A stretch of DNA of 64,000 nucleotides from an uncultured Sulfitobacter sp. (GCA_947502265.1 CANMZB010000009.1:1-64000), one strand, 5' to 3'. Positions 25,018 through 35,000 are shown, counted from the stretch's first letter. Numbers and translations: made by a program. The notes: a model not told the origin generated them from the letters alone.

Positions 25018-28000
25018 CTAGCCGATTTCGGCCAACCGGTCCAATGCGGCCTGAAGCTGGTCGGCTTCTTCCTGCCGCGCGCCCAGATTAGCCTGCGCTT
25101 CGGCGACGACGTCTTCAGGGGCGGAGGCGGCGAATTTGGGGTTGTTCAAACGCCCTTTCAACCCGCCGATTTCCTTGCCCAGCTTGTCGAGCGATTTTTG
25201 CAGGCGCGCTTTTTCGGCGTCGATGTCGATGATGCCTTCGAGCGGCAGGCCAAACGTGGCCCCCGGCGCGCCGATGGCGACAGTACCTTTGGGGAAGGTG
25301 TCGGCGTGTTCAAGAGTTTCGATCCGCGCTAGGCGTTTGATCATAACTTCGTTGTTGTCCCACGCCGCTTGTGCGTTTGCATCCATTTGCGTCACTATCA
25401 TCGGCACTTTCAGCCCGGCAGGTACATGCATCTGTGCACGCGCCGAGCGGACGCTTTCGATCAGGCCGATCACCCAGTTCAGTTCGCGATCTGCCGCCGC
25501 ATCGAGCAGGTCGGCGGTGGTGTAGGTGGGCCAGTCTGCGTGGATCAGTTGCTTGGTGCGCGCGGCGGTTGTGCCCCACAGTTCTTCTGTGATGAACGGC
25601 ATGATGGGGTGCAGCAGGATCAGGCATTGATCCAGCACCCAGCCAAGAGTCTGACGGGTTTCTTCGGCTTCAGGTGCATTGTCTTGCAACAACGGCTTGG
25701 ATAACTCCACATACCAGTCGCACACTTTGCCCCAGACAAAGGCATACAGCCCGTTGGCCGCATCGTTAAAACGGTAGGCATCCAGCGCGGCGTCGGTTTC
25801 CTCGCGGATGCGGGCGGTTTCGCCGATGATCCATTTGTTGAGCGTCGCTTGGGGCGTGGGCATCCGGGCGGGCGATCCGGTGAAGACGCCGTTCATTTCC
25901 GCAAAGCGGTGGGCGTTCCAGATTTTGGTCCCGAAATTGCGGTAGCCCTGAATGCGCTGGGTCGACAGTTTGAGATCACGGCCCATCGCGGCCATAGACG
26001 TGAGCGTAAAGCGCACCGCGTCCGCGCCGTATGCGTCGATCAGTTCCAGTGGGTCAAGCACGTTGCCCAGCGATTTAGACATCTTCTTGCCCTTCTCGTC
26101 GCGCACGAGGGCGTGAACGTACACCGTATCGAACGGTTTTTCACCGACAACCGCATATTGCATCATCATCATGCGCGCGACCCAGAAGAAGATGATGTCA
26201 AAGCCGGTGATCAGGACAGACGTGGGAAAGTATTTCTCAAGCGCATCGGTTTTTTCGGGCCAGCCCAGCGTGCCGATGGGCCAAAGGCCGGAGGAGAACC
26301 ATGTATCCAGCACATCGGGATCACGCCAAACAGGATAGACGATGTCGGTAGGGTCTTGGCTGAACGAATAGGCGGCGAGGCTCTCGGCCAGCATATGCAC
26401 GGCCTCGGTGCGGGTCGTAACTTCGACTACGCGGGCATGGTCGAGCGGCGTTGGCAGCCCCACCAGCACGTCGTTGAAACCTTCGCGTACCGCGTCAAAA
26501 TCGGTGGCGGCGTGTAGATGATCGCTGTTTTCGGGGAGGGATTGTTGCAACAGCAGGCGCGAGATTTCGACAAGATCAAGCGCGCCGTCGCCTTCGTCAT
26601 CGACAAAGCCCGCGCCTTTCAGGTCCAATCCGTACCAGACCGGAATCTGGTGCCCCCACCACAACTGGCGGGAAATGCACCACGGCTCGATGTTTTCGAG
26701 CCAGTGGAAATACACCTTTTTGTCCTGTTCGGGCAGGATTTGGGTATCACCGTTGCGCACGGCGTCAATGGCGGGTTGCACGATCTGGGCGGTGTCTACG
26801 AACCACTGGTCGGTCAACATCGGCTCGATCACCACTTTGGAGCGGTCTCCGAATGGCTGCATGATCTTCTTGGCCTCAACCAGGGGGACCAGTTCGGCTT
26901 CGTGTGTCTCGCCGCCCTCTTCGGGCGCGAGCAGTTTGGCGGCGGCTTTGCCCAGACGCGGATCATGCGCCTGTGTCATCACGGCGAGGCCCTCGGCGGT
27001 GATGTCTTGGATCACCATTTTGCGCGCCTCGAAACGGTCGAGACCGCGGTAAGATTCGGGTACGAGATTGATGGCGGTCGCATCTGATGGCGCTTCTTCA
27101 GTGCCCTCGGCGATGGCTTGCGCGCGGGCGGCGGCCTGATCATAGGGGAGCCCGTCGGCGCGCATGGTGCCGCGCGTGTCCATCAGCGCGTAAAGCGGGA
27201 TGTTGTTGCGGATTGCGACACCGTAGTCGTTGAAATCATGCGCGCCGGTGATCTTCACCGCACCGGAACCGAAATCCTTATCCGGATATTCATCGGTGAT
27301 GATCGGGATGAGACGGCGCTGTGCCTTTGGGCCAACAGGAATTTCGCAGAGCTTTCCGACGATGGATGCGTAACGTTCATCCGTGGGATGCACGGCGACT
27401 GCCCCGTCTCCCAACATGGTTTCGGGCCGTGTTGTGGCGATCGAAATGTAATCGCGCTCTTCCTCGAAGAGGATGTTACCATCCTCGTCCTTCTCTACAT
27501 ATGTATAGGTGGCACCGCCTGCGAGCGGGTATTTGAAGTGCCACATGTTGCCGTCGACCTCGACGTTCTCGACCTCAAGGTCGGAGATCGCTGTTTCGAA
27601 ATGCGGGTCCCAGTTTACCAGACGTTTGCCACGGTAGATGTAGCCCTTGTTGTGCATCTCGACGAAGACCTTGATGACAGCATCGTGGAAATTGCCTTCC
27701 TCGCCCGCGGGGGCGCCGGGGGCGCCGGACATGGTGAAGGCGTTGCGCGACCAGTCACAGGATGCGCCGAGACGCTTGAGCTGTTCGATGATGGTGTCGC
27801 CCGATTGCGCTTTCCATTTCCAGATTTCCTGCGTGAAATCCTCGCGTGACCACTCGCGGCGCGGCGGTTTGCCTTCGGCGGCCAGCTTGCGTTCGACGAC
27901 CATCTGGGTCGCGATACCAGCGTGGTCTTGGCCCGGTTGCCAGAGGGTATCGAAGCCGCGCATGCGATGCCACCGGATCAGGATATCCTGAAGTGTGTTG

Positions 28001-28173
28001 TTGAAAGCGTGGCCCATGTGCAGGACACCGGTAACATTCGGGGGCGGGATCATGATCGAGAAGGTTTCTTCGCGTGTCGCGTTTGCACCTGCCTTGAAGG
28101 CTTCAGCCCTTTCCCAAGTGGTGTAAAGGCGCGCTTCGGCCTCATTTGCGTCGAATGTTTTTTCCAGTGCCAT
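25018..28173 (-). CDS. valS: Valyl-tRNA synthetase
   Basis: A 1051-residue class I synthetase that charges tRNA-Val. HIGH motif [17 protein letters not shown] (about residues 43-59); the CP1 editing domain includes [10 protein letters not shown] and GTGAxxx-like [22 protein letters not shown] in [10 protein letters not shown] (about 698); anticodon-binding domain to about 950; C-terminal coiled coil ([20 protein letters not shown]) typical of ValS. Length is slightly above that of E. coli ValS because of inserts in the 540-610 region. Start ATG 28173 matches homologues. Confidence 0.97.
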   Translation of the reverse strand: MALEKTFDANEAEARLYTTWERAEAFKAGANATREETFSIMIPPPNVTGVLHMGHAFNNTLQDILIRWHRMRGFDTLWQPGQDHAGIATQMVVERKLAAEGKPPRREWSREDFTQEIWKWKAQSGDTIIEQLKRLGASCDWSRNAFTMSGAPGAPAGEEGNFHDAVIKVFVEMHNKGYIYRGKRLVNWDPHFETAISDLEVENVEVDGNMWHFKYPLAGGATYTYVEKDEDGNILFEEERDYISIATTRPETMLGDGAVAVHPTDERYASIVGKLCEIPVGPKAQRRLIPIITDEYPDKDFGSGAVKITGAHDFNDYGVAIRNNIPLYALMDTRGTMRADGLPYDQAAARAQAIAEGTEEAPSDATAINLVPESYRGLDRFEARKMVIQDITAEGLAVMTQAHDPRLGKAAAKLLAPEEGGETHEAELVPLVEAKKIMQPFGDRSKVVIEPMLTDQWFVDTAQIVQPAIDAVRNGDTQILPEQDKKVYFHWLENIEPWCISRQLWWGHQIPVWYGLDLKGAGFVDDEGDGALDLVEISRLLLQQSLPENSDHLHAATDFDAVREGFNDVLVGLPTPLDHARVVEVTTRTEAVHMLAESLAAYSFSQDPTDIVYPVWRDPDVLDTWFSSGLWPIGTLGWPEKTDALEKYFPTSVLITGFDIIFFWVARMMMMQYAVVGEKPFDTVYVHALVRDEKGKKMSKSLGNVLDPLELIDAYGADAVRFTLTSMAAMGRDLKLSTQRIQGYRNFGTKIWNAHRFAEMNGVFTGSPARMPTPQATLNKWIIGETARIREETDAALDAYRFNDAANGLYAFVWGKVCDWYVELSKPLLQDNAPEAEETRQTLGWVLDQCLILLHPIMPFITEELWGTTAARTKQLIHADWPTYTTADLLDAAADRELNWVIGLIESVRSARAQMHVPAGLKVPMIVTQMDANAQAAWDNNEVMIKRLARIETLEHADTFPKGTVAIGAPGATFGLPLEGIIDIDAEKARLQKSLDKLGKEIGGLKGRLNNPKFAASAPEDVVAEAQANLGARQEEADQLQAALDRLAEIG

Positions 28174-28643
28174 GCGCTTGCTTCCCGAGTGTCAGTTTAA
28201 AGATGATGTAGCGGAGGATCGGCATGAGGGAAAGGGGGCGGTGGTACGGCGCTCCCGATCCTGCGGCCCGGATCGCCCCGCCCGCCGTCCCGTGGCGTAA
28301 AACGCCGGCGTTGTGCGGGAGGCGCGTTCAGGATTGCGTATTTCCGGCACAAAAAAGCAAAACTTCACGCATTGTTAATCAAGTTCGCGCCAGATTGATG
28401 TTGCGGTACAGGCGGTGCGCGCCGATGACCGTGCACGAAGAAGCCGCTCTTGTCCCGTGCAAGCACCTGCCATTGGCGCAGGCCGATGGGGCAAGAGTGC
28501 GGGGGATTGCCCTTTTGTGCTGGAAATGCGCGGCCGGGTCTCTGTGGCCAGAACGTGCAAATTGCTGTGAAGCACTGGACAAGCGGAGCGCTGCCGTTAG
28601 TGTCCGTGACAGTAAAAAGACCGGTCAAGGCAAAGGGATGCGT
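28174..28643 (+). other. Divergent intergenic region with dispersed repeat
   Basis: About 470 bp between valS and the molybdenum hydroxylase gene. The frame of the latter stays open upstream through the whole stretch, but the translation has no family similarity. It holds one copy of the dispersed repeat (28331-28363). Promoters of both genes must lie here; none is obvious. Confidence 0.5.
28331..28363 (+). repeat. Dispersed intergenic repeat, copy 2
   Basis: GGATTGCGTATTTCCGGCAC followed by AAAAAAGCAAAAC; one base shorter in the first block than copies at 18913 and 41181. Confidence 0.75.
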
Positions 28644-30941
28644 ATGGAAAAGTTCGGCAGGAGCCAACCCGTAAAGCGGGTTGAGGATGTGCGGTTTCTG
28701 ACGGGGAAGGGCCGGTATGTGGATGACATCGCTCCGGCTGATGCATTGCATGCTTTCGTATTCCGCTCCCCTGTTGCGCACGGTGTGATCACAGCGCTTG
28801 ATGTGAGCGATGCAGCCGGGGCAGATGGTGTGCATCTGGTCTTTACCTGCAAGGATCTCGAAGAGGCCGGTGTCGATATTTCGATTGCGGGTGCCACGTT
28901 GAAAAACCGTGATGGCACCGACGCGGCCAAGCCATTGCGCCCCATGCTCGCGAAGGAAAAGCTACGCTTTGTGGGGGAGCCGGTGGCGATGGTCATTGCG
29001 GACACCTATGAGCAGGCGCGCGATGCGGCGGAGCTGATCATGCTTGATTTTGACGAGCTGCCAGCCAAGGTTGATGTGGCTCTTGGCGGTGAGACGCTGC
29101 ATGGCGAGGCGCCTGATAATCAGGCGTTCGATTGGGGGATGGGCGACGAAGCGGCCACCGAGGCCGCGTTCAAAGCCGCCACGCGCACCGTCGCGTTGGA
29201 GGTGGATGACAACCGGATCATCGTGAACTCGATCGAGCCGCGCGGCTGTTATGCCGAATGGGACGGCACGCGCCTGCACTTGGCCAACAACGGGCAGGGC
29301 GTCTGGGTGCATAAAGACAATTTGGTGCGCGCCTTCGGGCTGGAGCCCGAGAACGTGCGCGTGACCAATCCCGACACCGGCGGCGCGTTCGGTATGAAAT
29401 CCATGTCGTACCACGAGTATTTCCTGATCAGCCATGCCGCGCGCACGTTAGGCAAATCGGTGCGCTGGATGTCGGACCGGACCGAAGCGATGCTGAGCGA
29501 CAATGGCGGGCGTGATCTTGTCTCGCTGGCGGAGCTGGCGTTTGACGCGAACAACAAAATCACGGCCTACCGGGTGCGCACCAAATGCAATCTTGGTGCC
29601 TACAACAGCCAGTTTGGCCAGCCGATCCAGACGACCCTGTTCAGCCGTGTTCTGATGGGGGTTTACGATGTGCAAACAACTTGGCTTCAGGTCGAGGGGT
29701 ATTACACCAACACCGTGCAGGTGGATGCGTATCGCGGTGCGGGGCGTCCCGAAGCGATATATGTGCTGGAGCGCGTGATGGACCGTGCGGCGCGTGATTT
29801 GGGCGTTGACCCGTTCGAGCTGCGCCGCATCAATTTCATCAAGCCAGAGCAGTTCCCCTATCAAAGCGCGACGGGCGAGACCTATGATGTGGGCGATTTC
29901 GACAGGGTGCTGACACGCGGTGCGCGTGAGGCCGATACCGCCGGGTTTGCAGCGCGCCGCGCGGCAGATGCCAAACGTGGTCAGCTGCGGGGGCAAGGGC
30001 TTTGCTATTATATCGAATCCATTCTGGGTGATCCCAGCGAGGGAGCCAAAGTTATTTTCAATAACGATGGCACTGTTGATATTCTGGTCGGGACGCAATC
30101 GGGCGGGCAGGGCCACGAGACGGTGTATGCCAAGTTCCTGAGTGATCAAAGCGGCATCCCGATGGACGCGATTCGCGTCATTCAGGGCGACAGCGATCTG
30201 ATAGCCAAGGGGGGAGGCACGGGGGGGTCGCGTTCTGTCACCACGCAAAACAACGCGACTTTGGCGACCGTGGCCAAAATGGTTGAGGTGTTCACCACGT
30301 TTCTTGCCGACGAGATGGGCGTGCCTGTGTCCGAGATCGGCTTTGATGACGAGCGCTTTCGCGCGGACGGCTCGAACCTGACGCCGACCATGTTGGAAGC
30401 TGCCGGTATGGCGCGCGAAAAGGGGCGTGACGATCTGCTGACCCATCATGAACGCGCCACGCTGCCAGCGCGCAGTTTCCCCAACGGGGCGCATATGTGT
30501 GAAGTGGTCATTGACCCCGAAACCGGTATCGTGACTGTGGACCGCTATACCGTGGTGGATGATTTCGGCAATCTGATCAATCCGTTGCTGGCCGAAGGTC
30601 AGGTGCACGGCGGGGTGGTTCAGGGCATCGGTCAAGCCGTGCAGGAGCGGGTGGTCTATGATGAGGATGGCCAGCTTTTGACCGCCTCCTTCATGGATTA
30701 CGCGATGCCGCGCGCGATTGATGTACCGTTTATTACGTTCAACAGCGAGCCTGTGCCCTCGACCGCGAACGCCATGGGCATGAAGGGCTGTGGCGAGGCG
30801 GGCACTGTTGGTGCGTTAGCGGCGGTATCGAACGCCGTTCAGGATGCGTTGTGGGATCAGGGGGTGCGTCAGGCGGATATGCCATTCACGCCGCACCGGG
30901 TATGGGAGCTTTTGCAAGGTGAGAACATCACCGCCGAATAA
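28644..30941 (+). CDS. Xanthine dehydrogenase/CO dehydrogenase-family molybdopterin-binding subunit
   Basis: A 765-residue large subunit of a molybdenum hydroxylase. It opens with GRSQPVKRVEDVRFLTGKGRYVDD, the usual CoxL/aldehyde oxidase start, then GEPVAMVIADT, GGAFGMKS, AYRGAGRPEA (about residue 360; the form II motif, not the AYRCSFR of true CO dehydrogenase), GQGHET and GCGEAGTVGA (about 715), which carries the catalytic Glu. Start ATG 28644 is preferred over 28638 for its AAAGGG spacing. The FAD (CoxM) and 2Fe-2S (CoxS) subunits are not adjacent, which is unusual. The substrate is unknown; an aldehyde or N-heterocycle is likely. Confidence 0.9.
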   Translation: MEKFGRSQPVKRVEDVRFLTGKGRYVDDIAPADALHAFVFRSPVAHGVITALDVSDAAGADGVHLVFTCKDLEEAGVDISIAGATLKNRDGTDAAKPLRPMLAKEKLRFVGEPVAMVIADTYEQARDAAELIMLDFDELPAKVDVALGGETLHGEAPDNQAFDWGMGDEAATEAAFKAATRTVALEVDDNRIIVNSIEPRGCYAEWDGTRLHLANNGQGVWVHKDNLVRAFGLEPENVRVTNPDTGGAFGMKSMSYHEYFLISHAARTLGKSVRWMSDRTEAMLSDNGGRDLVSLAELAFDANNKITAYRVRTKCNLGAYNSQFGQPIQTTLFSRVLMGVYDVQTTWLQVEGYYTNTVQVDAYRGAGRPEAIYVLERVMDRAARDLGVDPFELRRINFIKPEQFPYQSATGETYDVGDFDRVLTRGAREADTAGFAARRAADAKRGQLRGQGLCYYIESILGDPSEGAKVIFNNDGTVDILVGTQSGGQGHETVYAKFLSDQSGIPMDAIRVIQGDSDLIAKGGGTGGSRSVTTQNNATLATVAKMVEVFTTFLADEMGVPVSEIGFDDERFRADGSNLTPTMLEAAGMAREKGRDDLLTHHERATLPARSFPNGAHMCEVVIDPETGIVTVDRYTVVDDFGNLINPLLAEGQVHGGVVQGIGQAVQERVVYDEDGQLLTASFMDYAMPRAIDVPFITFNSEPVPSTANAMGMKGCGEAGTVGALAAVSNAVQDALWDQGVRQADMPFTPHRVWELLQGENITAE

Positions 30942-32013
30942 CGAGCATGAAGAGCCGCTGAACGGGACATTCCTGCGGCGGCTTTTCGGGCGTCATTGGA
31001 CCCGTCCGGGCACCGATTTCGGGCCTCGACGGGGCGCGCAGACCCATGTGATCATTCTTGATGGTACGATGTCCTGTTTGGCGCGCGGGATGGAAACCAA
31101 TGCCGGTCTGACGTATCGGCTGGTGCAGGAGATGGGATCGCTCTCGGTTTTTTACGAGCCGGGTTTGCAATGGCACGAATGGGCGCGGTTTCATGGCGTG
31201 ATTGCGGGACAGGGCATCAACGGTCAGATTCGGCGCAGCTACGGCTATCTTGCCTCGCGCTACCGCACGGGAGATCGTATTTTCCTGATCGGCTACTCGC
31301 GCGGGGCCTTCGCGGTTCGCTCGCTCGCCGGTATCATTGACCGGATCGGGCTTTTGGAAGCTTCCCATGCGACAGAGCGCAATATTCTTCAGGCCTATCG
31401 TCACTATGAATGCGCGCCCGACAGCCCCGCCGCCAAGATATTTGCAGAGCGGTATTGCCGCGAGAGCGTGCCAATCGAGATGATTGGTGTCTGGGATACG
31501 GTCAAATCGCTTGGACTCAACCTGCCGGTGTTGTGGCGGCTCAGCACGGCCCGCCACGCATTTCACACACACAACCTTGCGCGCGAGGTCAAACACGGTT
31601 TTCAGGCGCTGGCACTCAACGAGACGCGGGTAGTTTACCGTCCGTTGCTTTGGGACTGCGATAGTAAGGGTCCGCGCCGGATCGAGCAGGTCTGGTTTCG
31701 CGGGACGCACGGCGATATCGGCGGCCAGCTGGGCGGGAGGCAGGCGTCGCGGCCGCTGTCCAACATTCCGCTTGTCTGGATGCTTGCGCGTGCCGAAGAG
31801 GTCGGACTGCCGTTGCCTAAGGGCTGGCAAGAGCGTTTCCAGCAGGACGTGACCGCCCCGTCGATCGGCACTTGGGCGGGGTGGGGGCGGATATTTATAA
31901 CGCGGCGCAAACGGATCGTGGGGCGCGACCCTTCGGAACGGCTCCATGAAACGGTGGGTGACGCGGTCAAGGGGGGAACCCTGCCGGCCACCGCGATCAC
32001 CGCGCAGTCATAG
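30919..32013 (+). CDS. DUF2235 alpha/beta-hydrolase-like protein
   Basis: A 364-residue soluble protein of the DUF2235 family (related to T6SS phospholipase effectors and fungal counterparts). Motifs: HVIILDGTMSCL near residue 35, the nucleophile elbow LIGYSRGAFAVRSLAG (about 120), IGVWDTVKSLG and VWFRGTHGDIGGQLGG (about 262), which supplies Asp and His. No signal peptide. I chose GTG 30919, which has GGGAG 10 nt upstream and overlaps the end of the preceding gene by 23 bp; no in-frame ATG exists before the conserved region. Probable lipase or esterase of unknown substrate. Confidence 0.8.
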   Translation: MRTSPPNNEHEEPLNGTFLRRLFGRHWTRPGTDFGPRRGAQTHVIILDGTMSCLARGMETNAGLTYRLVQEMGSLSVFYEPGLQWHEWARFHGVIAGQGINGQIRRSYGYLASRYRTGDRIFLIGYSRGAFAVRSLAGIIDRIGLLEASHATERNILQAYRHYECAPDSPAAKIFAERYCRESVPIEMIGVWDTVKSLGLNLPVLWRLSTARHAFHTHNLAREVKHGFQALALNETRVVYRPLLWDCDSKGPRRIEQVWFRGTHGDIGGQLGGRQASRPLSNIPLVWMLARAEEVGLPLPKGWQERFQQDVTAPSIGTWAGWGRIFITRRKRIVGRDPSERLHETVGDAVKGGTLPATAITAQS

Positions 32014-32027
32014 TTTTGCAAGTCACG

Positions 32028-32513
32028 TCAGGCGATGTTCATAACGATGCAGGTGGTGGAGCCGGTGGCGTACAGCTTGCCATCTTCCACGCCGCGGATC
32101 TCGCCGTGGGACACGCCGGTAGACCGGCCCACATGATCGCTTATGCCGATGCAATCAATCAGCATTCCAAGCGGAATGGAGCGCAGGATATTCACCTTGT
32201 ATTCCAACGTCGTATACACCGATCCGCGCGGCACCTTGGTCATCACGGCACAGGCCATCGCGGAATCCAGCAGCGTTCCGTACCAGCCGCCATGCACGGT
32301 ACCCATCGGATTGGTCACGTTGAATTCCGGCGCGCCGCGAAAGACGCATTTGCCGTCTTCCACGCTATGAAGCGTATAGCCCATCGTCGCGCCGATGGGC
32401 GGGCCGGAATTGGTTCCGTCGAGGATTTTCTGCATAAATTCTAGACCCGACAGCGATAGCGCTTCGTTTTTGCTCAAAAGCTCTGCGGGGGAGGTGGCGA
32501 TACGTCGTGGCAT
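32028..32513 (-). CDS. PaaI-family acyl-CoA thioesterase (hotdog fold)
   Basis: A 161-residue hotdog-fold protein. NPMGTVHGGWYGTLLDSAMACAV (about residue 67) contains the HGG motif with the conserved Asp of PaaI-type thioesterases, and LEYKVNILR is the second family block. It would hydrolyse an acyl- or aryl-CoA. It starts 63 bp after metF on the same strand and converges with the DUF2235 gene. Confidence 0.85.
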   Translation of the reverse strand: MPRRIATSPAELLSKNEALSLSGLEFMQKILDGTNSGPPIGATMGYTLHSVEDGKCVFRGAPEFNVTNPMGTVHGGWYGTLLDSAMACAVMTKVPRGSVYTTLEYKVNILRSIPLGMLIDCIGISDHVGRSTGVSHGEIRGVEDGKLYATGSTTCIVMNIA

Positions 32514-32576
32514 GAAAAAGGCTCCAGTCTGCGGTTTAATGCAGGCTAGAGCCGTTTTGCGATGCAGGGCAAGCCG

Positions 32577-33443
32577 TTACGCTACGTTTGCGATGGTTGT
32601 CTGTGGTGTGACACCCAACGCGCGGCATACATCGCGCGTCAGGGCGGGGCGGTTGAGCGTGTAAAAATGCAGCGCATCGACGCCCTCATCGACAAGTTCG
32701 CTGCACAACTCGGTGCATAGGGCGGTCGACAAAAGCTCCGCGCGGCCATCGCGTTCTGCCGCGCGGTAAGCTTCATCAACCCACGCCGGGATTTTCGTGC
32801 CGCAACGCTCTGCAAACTTGCGGGCGGAGGTCCAGTTGGTCACCGGCAGGATGCCGGGCACGATGGGCTTGTTGATGCCAGCGGCGGCGCATTGGTCACG
32901 GAACCGCAAAAAGCTCTCGGGTTCGAAAAAGAACTGTGTGATGGCCTCGTCCGCACCGGCGTCGAACTTGCGCTTGAGATATTGGATGTTGGCGTGCTGG
33001 CTGGCTGCGTCGGGGTGGCTGTCGGGATAGGCGCCGACGCGAATGGTGAATTTGTCGAGCAGGGCAAGCGCCTCGATCAGCTCGACAGAATGGGCGAAAC
33101 CTTCGGGGTGTGGCACAAAGCGGTCGCTGCCCGCTTCGGGATCGCCGCGCAGGGCGACAATATCGGTCACGCCCGCTTCGGCGAATTTCTCGGCCACTTC
33201 CATTGTCTCTTTGATGCTGGCCCCCACGCAGGTCAGATGCGCCGACACCGGCAATTTGGAAGTGCGGCGCAACACATGGGCGGCGTCATGGGTCAGATCA
33301 CGGGTGGAGCCGCCCGCGCCGTAGGTCACCGAGAAAAACCGCGGTGCCAAAGGAGCCAGAGCCTGCGCCGTGTCCCACAGCTTGAAGGCGGCATCGACGG
33401 TCTTGGGCGGGAACACTTCAAAAGAGACGGCAGGGCTGGTCAT
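32577..33443 (-). CDS. metF: 5,10-methylenetetrahydrofolate reductase
   Basis: A 288-residue flavoprotein that makes 5-methyl-THF for methionine synthesis. Visible: VSFEVFPPKT with the catalytic Glu, FFSVTYGAGGSTRD (about residue 38), VSAHLTCVG, VALRGDP and ADEAITQFFFEPESFLRF. I choose ATG 33443 (MTSPAVSF) because AAGGA lies 8 nt upstream; the ATG three codons earlier overlaps that site. Divergent from a LysR gene that probably regulates it. Confidence 0.95.
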   Translation of the reverse strand: MTSPAVSFEVFPPKTVDAAFKLWDTAQALAPLAPRFFSVTYGAGGSTRDLTHDAAHVLRRTSKLPVSAHLTCVGASIKETMEVAEKFAEAGVTDIVALRGDPEAGSDRFVPHPEGFAHSVELIEALALLDKFTIRVGAYPDSHPDAASQHANIQYLKRKFDAGADEAITQFFFEPESFLRFRDQCAAAGINKPIVPGILPVTNWTSARKFAERCGTKIPAWVDEAYRAAERDGRAELLSTALCTELCSELVDEGVDALHFYTLNRPALTRDVCRALGVTPQTTIANVA

Positions 33444-33490
33444 CGGGGGCATCCTTGTTCATTTCACCTCTTGTTGCACAGATGGCCATG

Positions 33491-33536
33491 TGAGACAAAC
33501 TCATAACATTCATCTTTTACATGAGGATGTGCTCAT
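33491..33536 (+). promoter_or_regulatory. Candidate LysR/MetR operators between metF and the regulator gene
   Basis: Two dyads with the same half-site: TGAG-ACAAA-CTCA (33491-33503) and ATGAG-GATGTG-CTCAT (33521-33536, ending just before the regulator's ATG). T-N11-A spacing fits LysR binding. Autoregulation and control of metF are inferred. Confidence 0.55.
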
Positions 33537-34442
33537 ATGCATATCGAGTTCCGGCATCTACGCACAATTCAGGCGATTCACGAGGCGGGCGGTCTGGCGC
33601 GCGCGGCCGAGGTTATGAACATCACTCAATCCGCGCTGAGCCATCAGGTCAAAGGGTTGGAAGAACAGGCCGGGGTCGAGCTTTTTGTGCGCCGCGCCAA
33701 GCCGCTCAAGCTGTCACCGGCGGGGCATCGCCTTTTGAAACTGGCGCAGCAGGTGTTGCCGCAGGTTCAGGCATTGCAGGACGAATTTTCCGGATTGCGT
33801 GAGGGCAGCACGGGGCGGATGCACATCGCAATCGAATGCCACGCCTGTTTCGAGTGGCTGTTTCCGGTGCTTGAGCAGTTCCGCCGTAGTTTTGGCGAGG
33901 TGGACGTGGACATCCGCCCCGGCCTTGCTTTTGACGCGCTGCCCGCTTTGCTGCGCGAGGAAGTCGATCTGGTGATCTCTTCCGATCCCGAAAAGATCAC
34001 CGGGGTCGAATTTATCGAGCTGTTTGATTATCAGGCTGTCTTTGTCGCCGCGCAGCAGCATCCGCTGGCGCAAAAGGATTTCATCGAGGCGGAGGATTTT
34101 CGCGGCCAGACCTTGATCACCTATCCGGTCGAACGTTCACGGCTGGACGTGTTCAGCCAGCTTTTGATCCCTGCCAAGGTGGAGCCTGCGTTAATCCGGC
34201 AGGTCGAGTTGACGGCGGTGATCCTGCTGCTGGTGGCGTCCAATCGCGGGGTGTCTGTTTTGCCTGACTGGGTGGTGCGTGAGGTGAAATACTCCTCTGA
34301 TTACATCACCCGCCCGCTGACAAAGGATGGTATCACGCGCCGTCTTTACGCCGCGATTCGAAGCGAAGACCGCGAGAAGCCTTACATGCAGAAGCTGTTG
34401 CAGCTTGCCGGACAGGAAGCCCGCAAATTGCAGGCGGCTTGA
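33537..34442 (+). CDS. metR: LysR-family regulator, MetR type
   Basis: A 301-residue LysR regulator. The N-terminal winged helix-turn-helix reads RHLRTIQAIHEAGGLARAAE, then NITQSALSHQVKGLEEQ (residues 5-60), followed by the linker helix and the substrate-binding domain with DIRPGLAFDALPALL. MetR of enterobacteria responds to homocysteine; the wHTH sequence and divergent placement next to metF fit that role. Identification as MetR is by context and similarity. Confidence 0.88.
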   Translation: MHIEFRHLRTIQAIHEAGGLARAAEVMNITQSALSHQVKGLEEQAGVELFVRRAKPLKLSPAGHRLLKLAQQVLPQVQALQDEFSGLREGSTGRMHIAIECHACFEWLFPVLEQFRRSFGEVDVDIRPGLAFDALPALLREEVDLVISSDPEKITGVEFIELFDYQAVFVAAQQHPLAQKDFIEAEDFRGQTLITYPVERSRLDVFSQLLIPAKVEPALIRQVELTAVILLLVASNRGVSVLPDWVVREVKYSSDYITRPLTKDGITRRLYAAIRSEDREKPYMQKLLQLAGQEARKLQAA

Positions 34443-34476
34443 TGAACGCAACTTTCGGTGGCTGTGGCGGGCAGCG

Positions 34477-34504
34477 GGATTGAGTTTATAGGCCAAATGA
34501 AGCC
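34477..34504 (+). repeat. Dispersed intergenic repeat, variant copy
   Basis: GGATTGAGTTTATAGGCCAA then ATGAAGCC; one base different from 24502-24528 over the shared part. It follows the LysR gene. Confidence 0.75.
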
Positions 34505-34580
34505 GGGGGCGGCGCTTTGCCAAAGGGCGGGGCGCGCATGGAGAGGGAGCCATTCCGTACTGTAGGACATAGACTTCTGA

Positions 34581-34616
34581 AACCTGTCAGCTGAAAAGCT
34601 GGCAGGTTTTTGTTTT
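34581..34616 (+). terminator. Rho-independent terminator-like hairpin
   Basis: AACCTGTCAGCT-GAAA-AGCTGGCAGGTT followed by TTTGTTTT; 12-bp stem with one G-T pair and a GAAA loop. It could end the LysR transcript or a lost upstream gene. Confidence 0.75.
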
Positions 34617-34657
34617 CACGCCTAAATTTCGTCGAAATCTTAGCTTTTAAGGCGCAT

Positions 34658-34687
34658 ACTCACGGGAAGTTCAAACTTCCCGTGAGT
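34658..34687 (+). repeat. Perfect 14-bp inverted repeat
   Basis: ACTCACGGGAAGTT-CA-AACTTCCCGTGAGT. There is no T-run, so it is not an ordinary terminator; it may be a protein-binding site or an element end. Confidence 0.85.
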
Positions 34688-35000
34688 GGCATCATTTTGT
34701 GTCATTAAAAATTTCGCGTCTGGCCGCTTTGGCCAACACTATAAGTGAGCAAGCTCTTGACGAAACGGACCAAAGGACCGAACGGAATGCAGAGCCTCCC
34801 AACCCTTACGCTTGCTCAAATATAGCCCCGAGTATCGGGTGATACAAATCTGAACTGCTGCGGCGACCCGACTGTGGGAACTATGGAATCGAACCTGCAC
34901 CCACGAAACACTCATTTGTTGGTCGTGGGGCTGCGGAGAAGCGGCTTAGGGCTGCTATGTCCGACCCTTCCATCGCAAAGGGTATTGGGCGCTACAAAGT

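Larger units (their letters stand above)
34443..35000 (+). other. Structured intergenic region at the border of the second accessory segment
   Basis: About 560 bp, core-like for the first 100 bp and AT-richer afterwards. It holds a dispersed repeat (34477), a terminator hairpin (34581), a perfect palindrome (34658), a 9-bp pair TGAGCAAGC/GCTTGCTCA (34746-34754 and 34810-34818), CCCGA-GTA-TCGGG (34827-34839) and CCCACGA/TCGTGGG (34900-34929). On the minus strand a tRNA T-loop-like GGTTCGATTCC occurs at about 34895-34885, without a T stem. No gene recognised; a structured RNA is possible. Confidence 0.5.

Noticed and set aside
25849-27849. Long plus-strand frames opposite valS (up to 243 codons)
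   Set aside because: They are antisense frames of a strongly supported synthetase gene in GC-rich DNA.
28224-28643. N-terminal extension of about 140 residues for the molybdenum hydroxylase
   Set aside because: The extension has no similarity to the family and includes a dispersed repeat; ATG 28644 gives the usual N-terminus.
34885-34895. tRNA T-loop-like GGTTCGATTCC on the minus strand as a tRNA or tmRNA gene
   Set aside because: The flanks cannot form a T stem and no acceptor or anticodon stem was found; kept only as part of the structured region.
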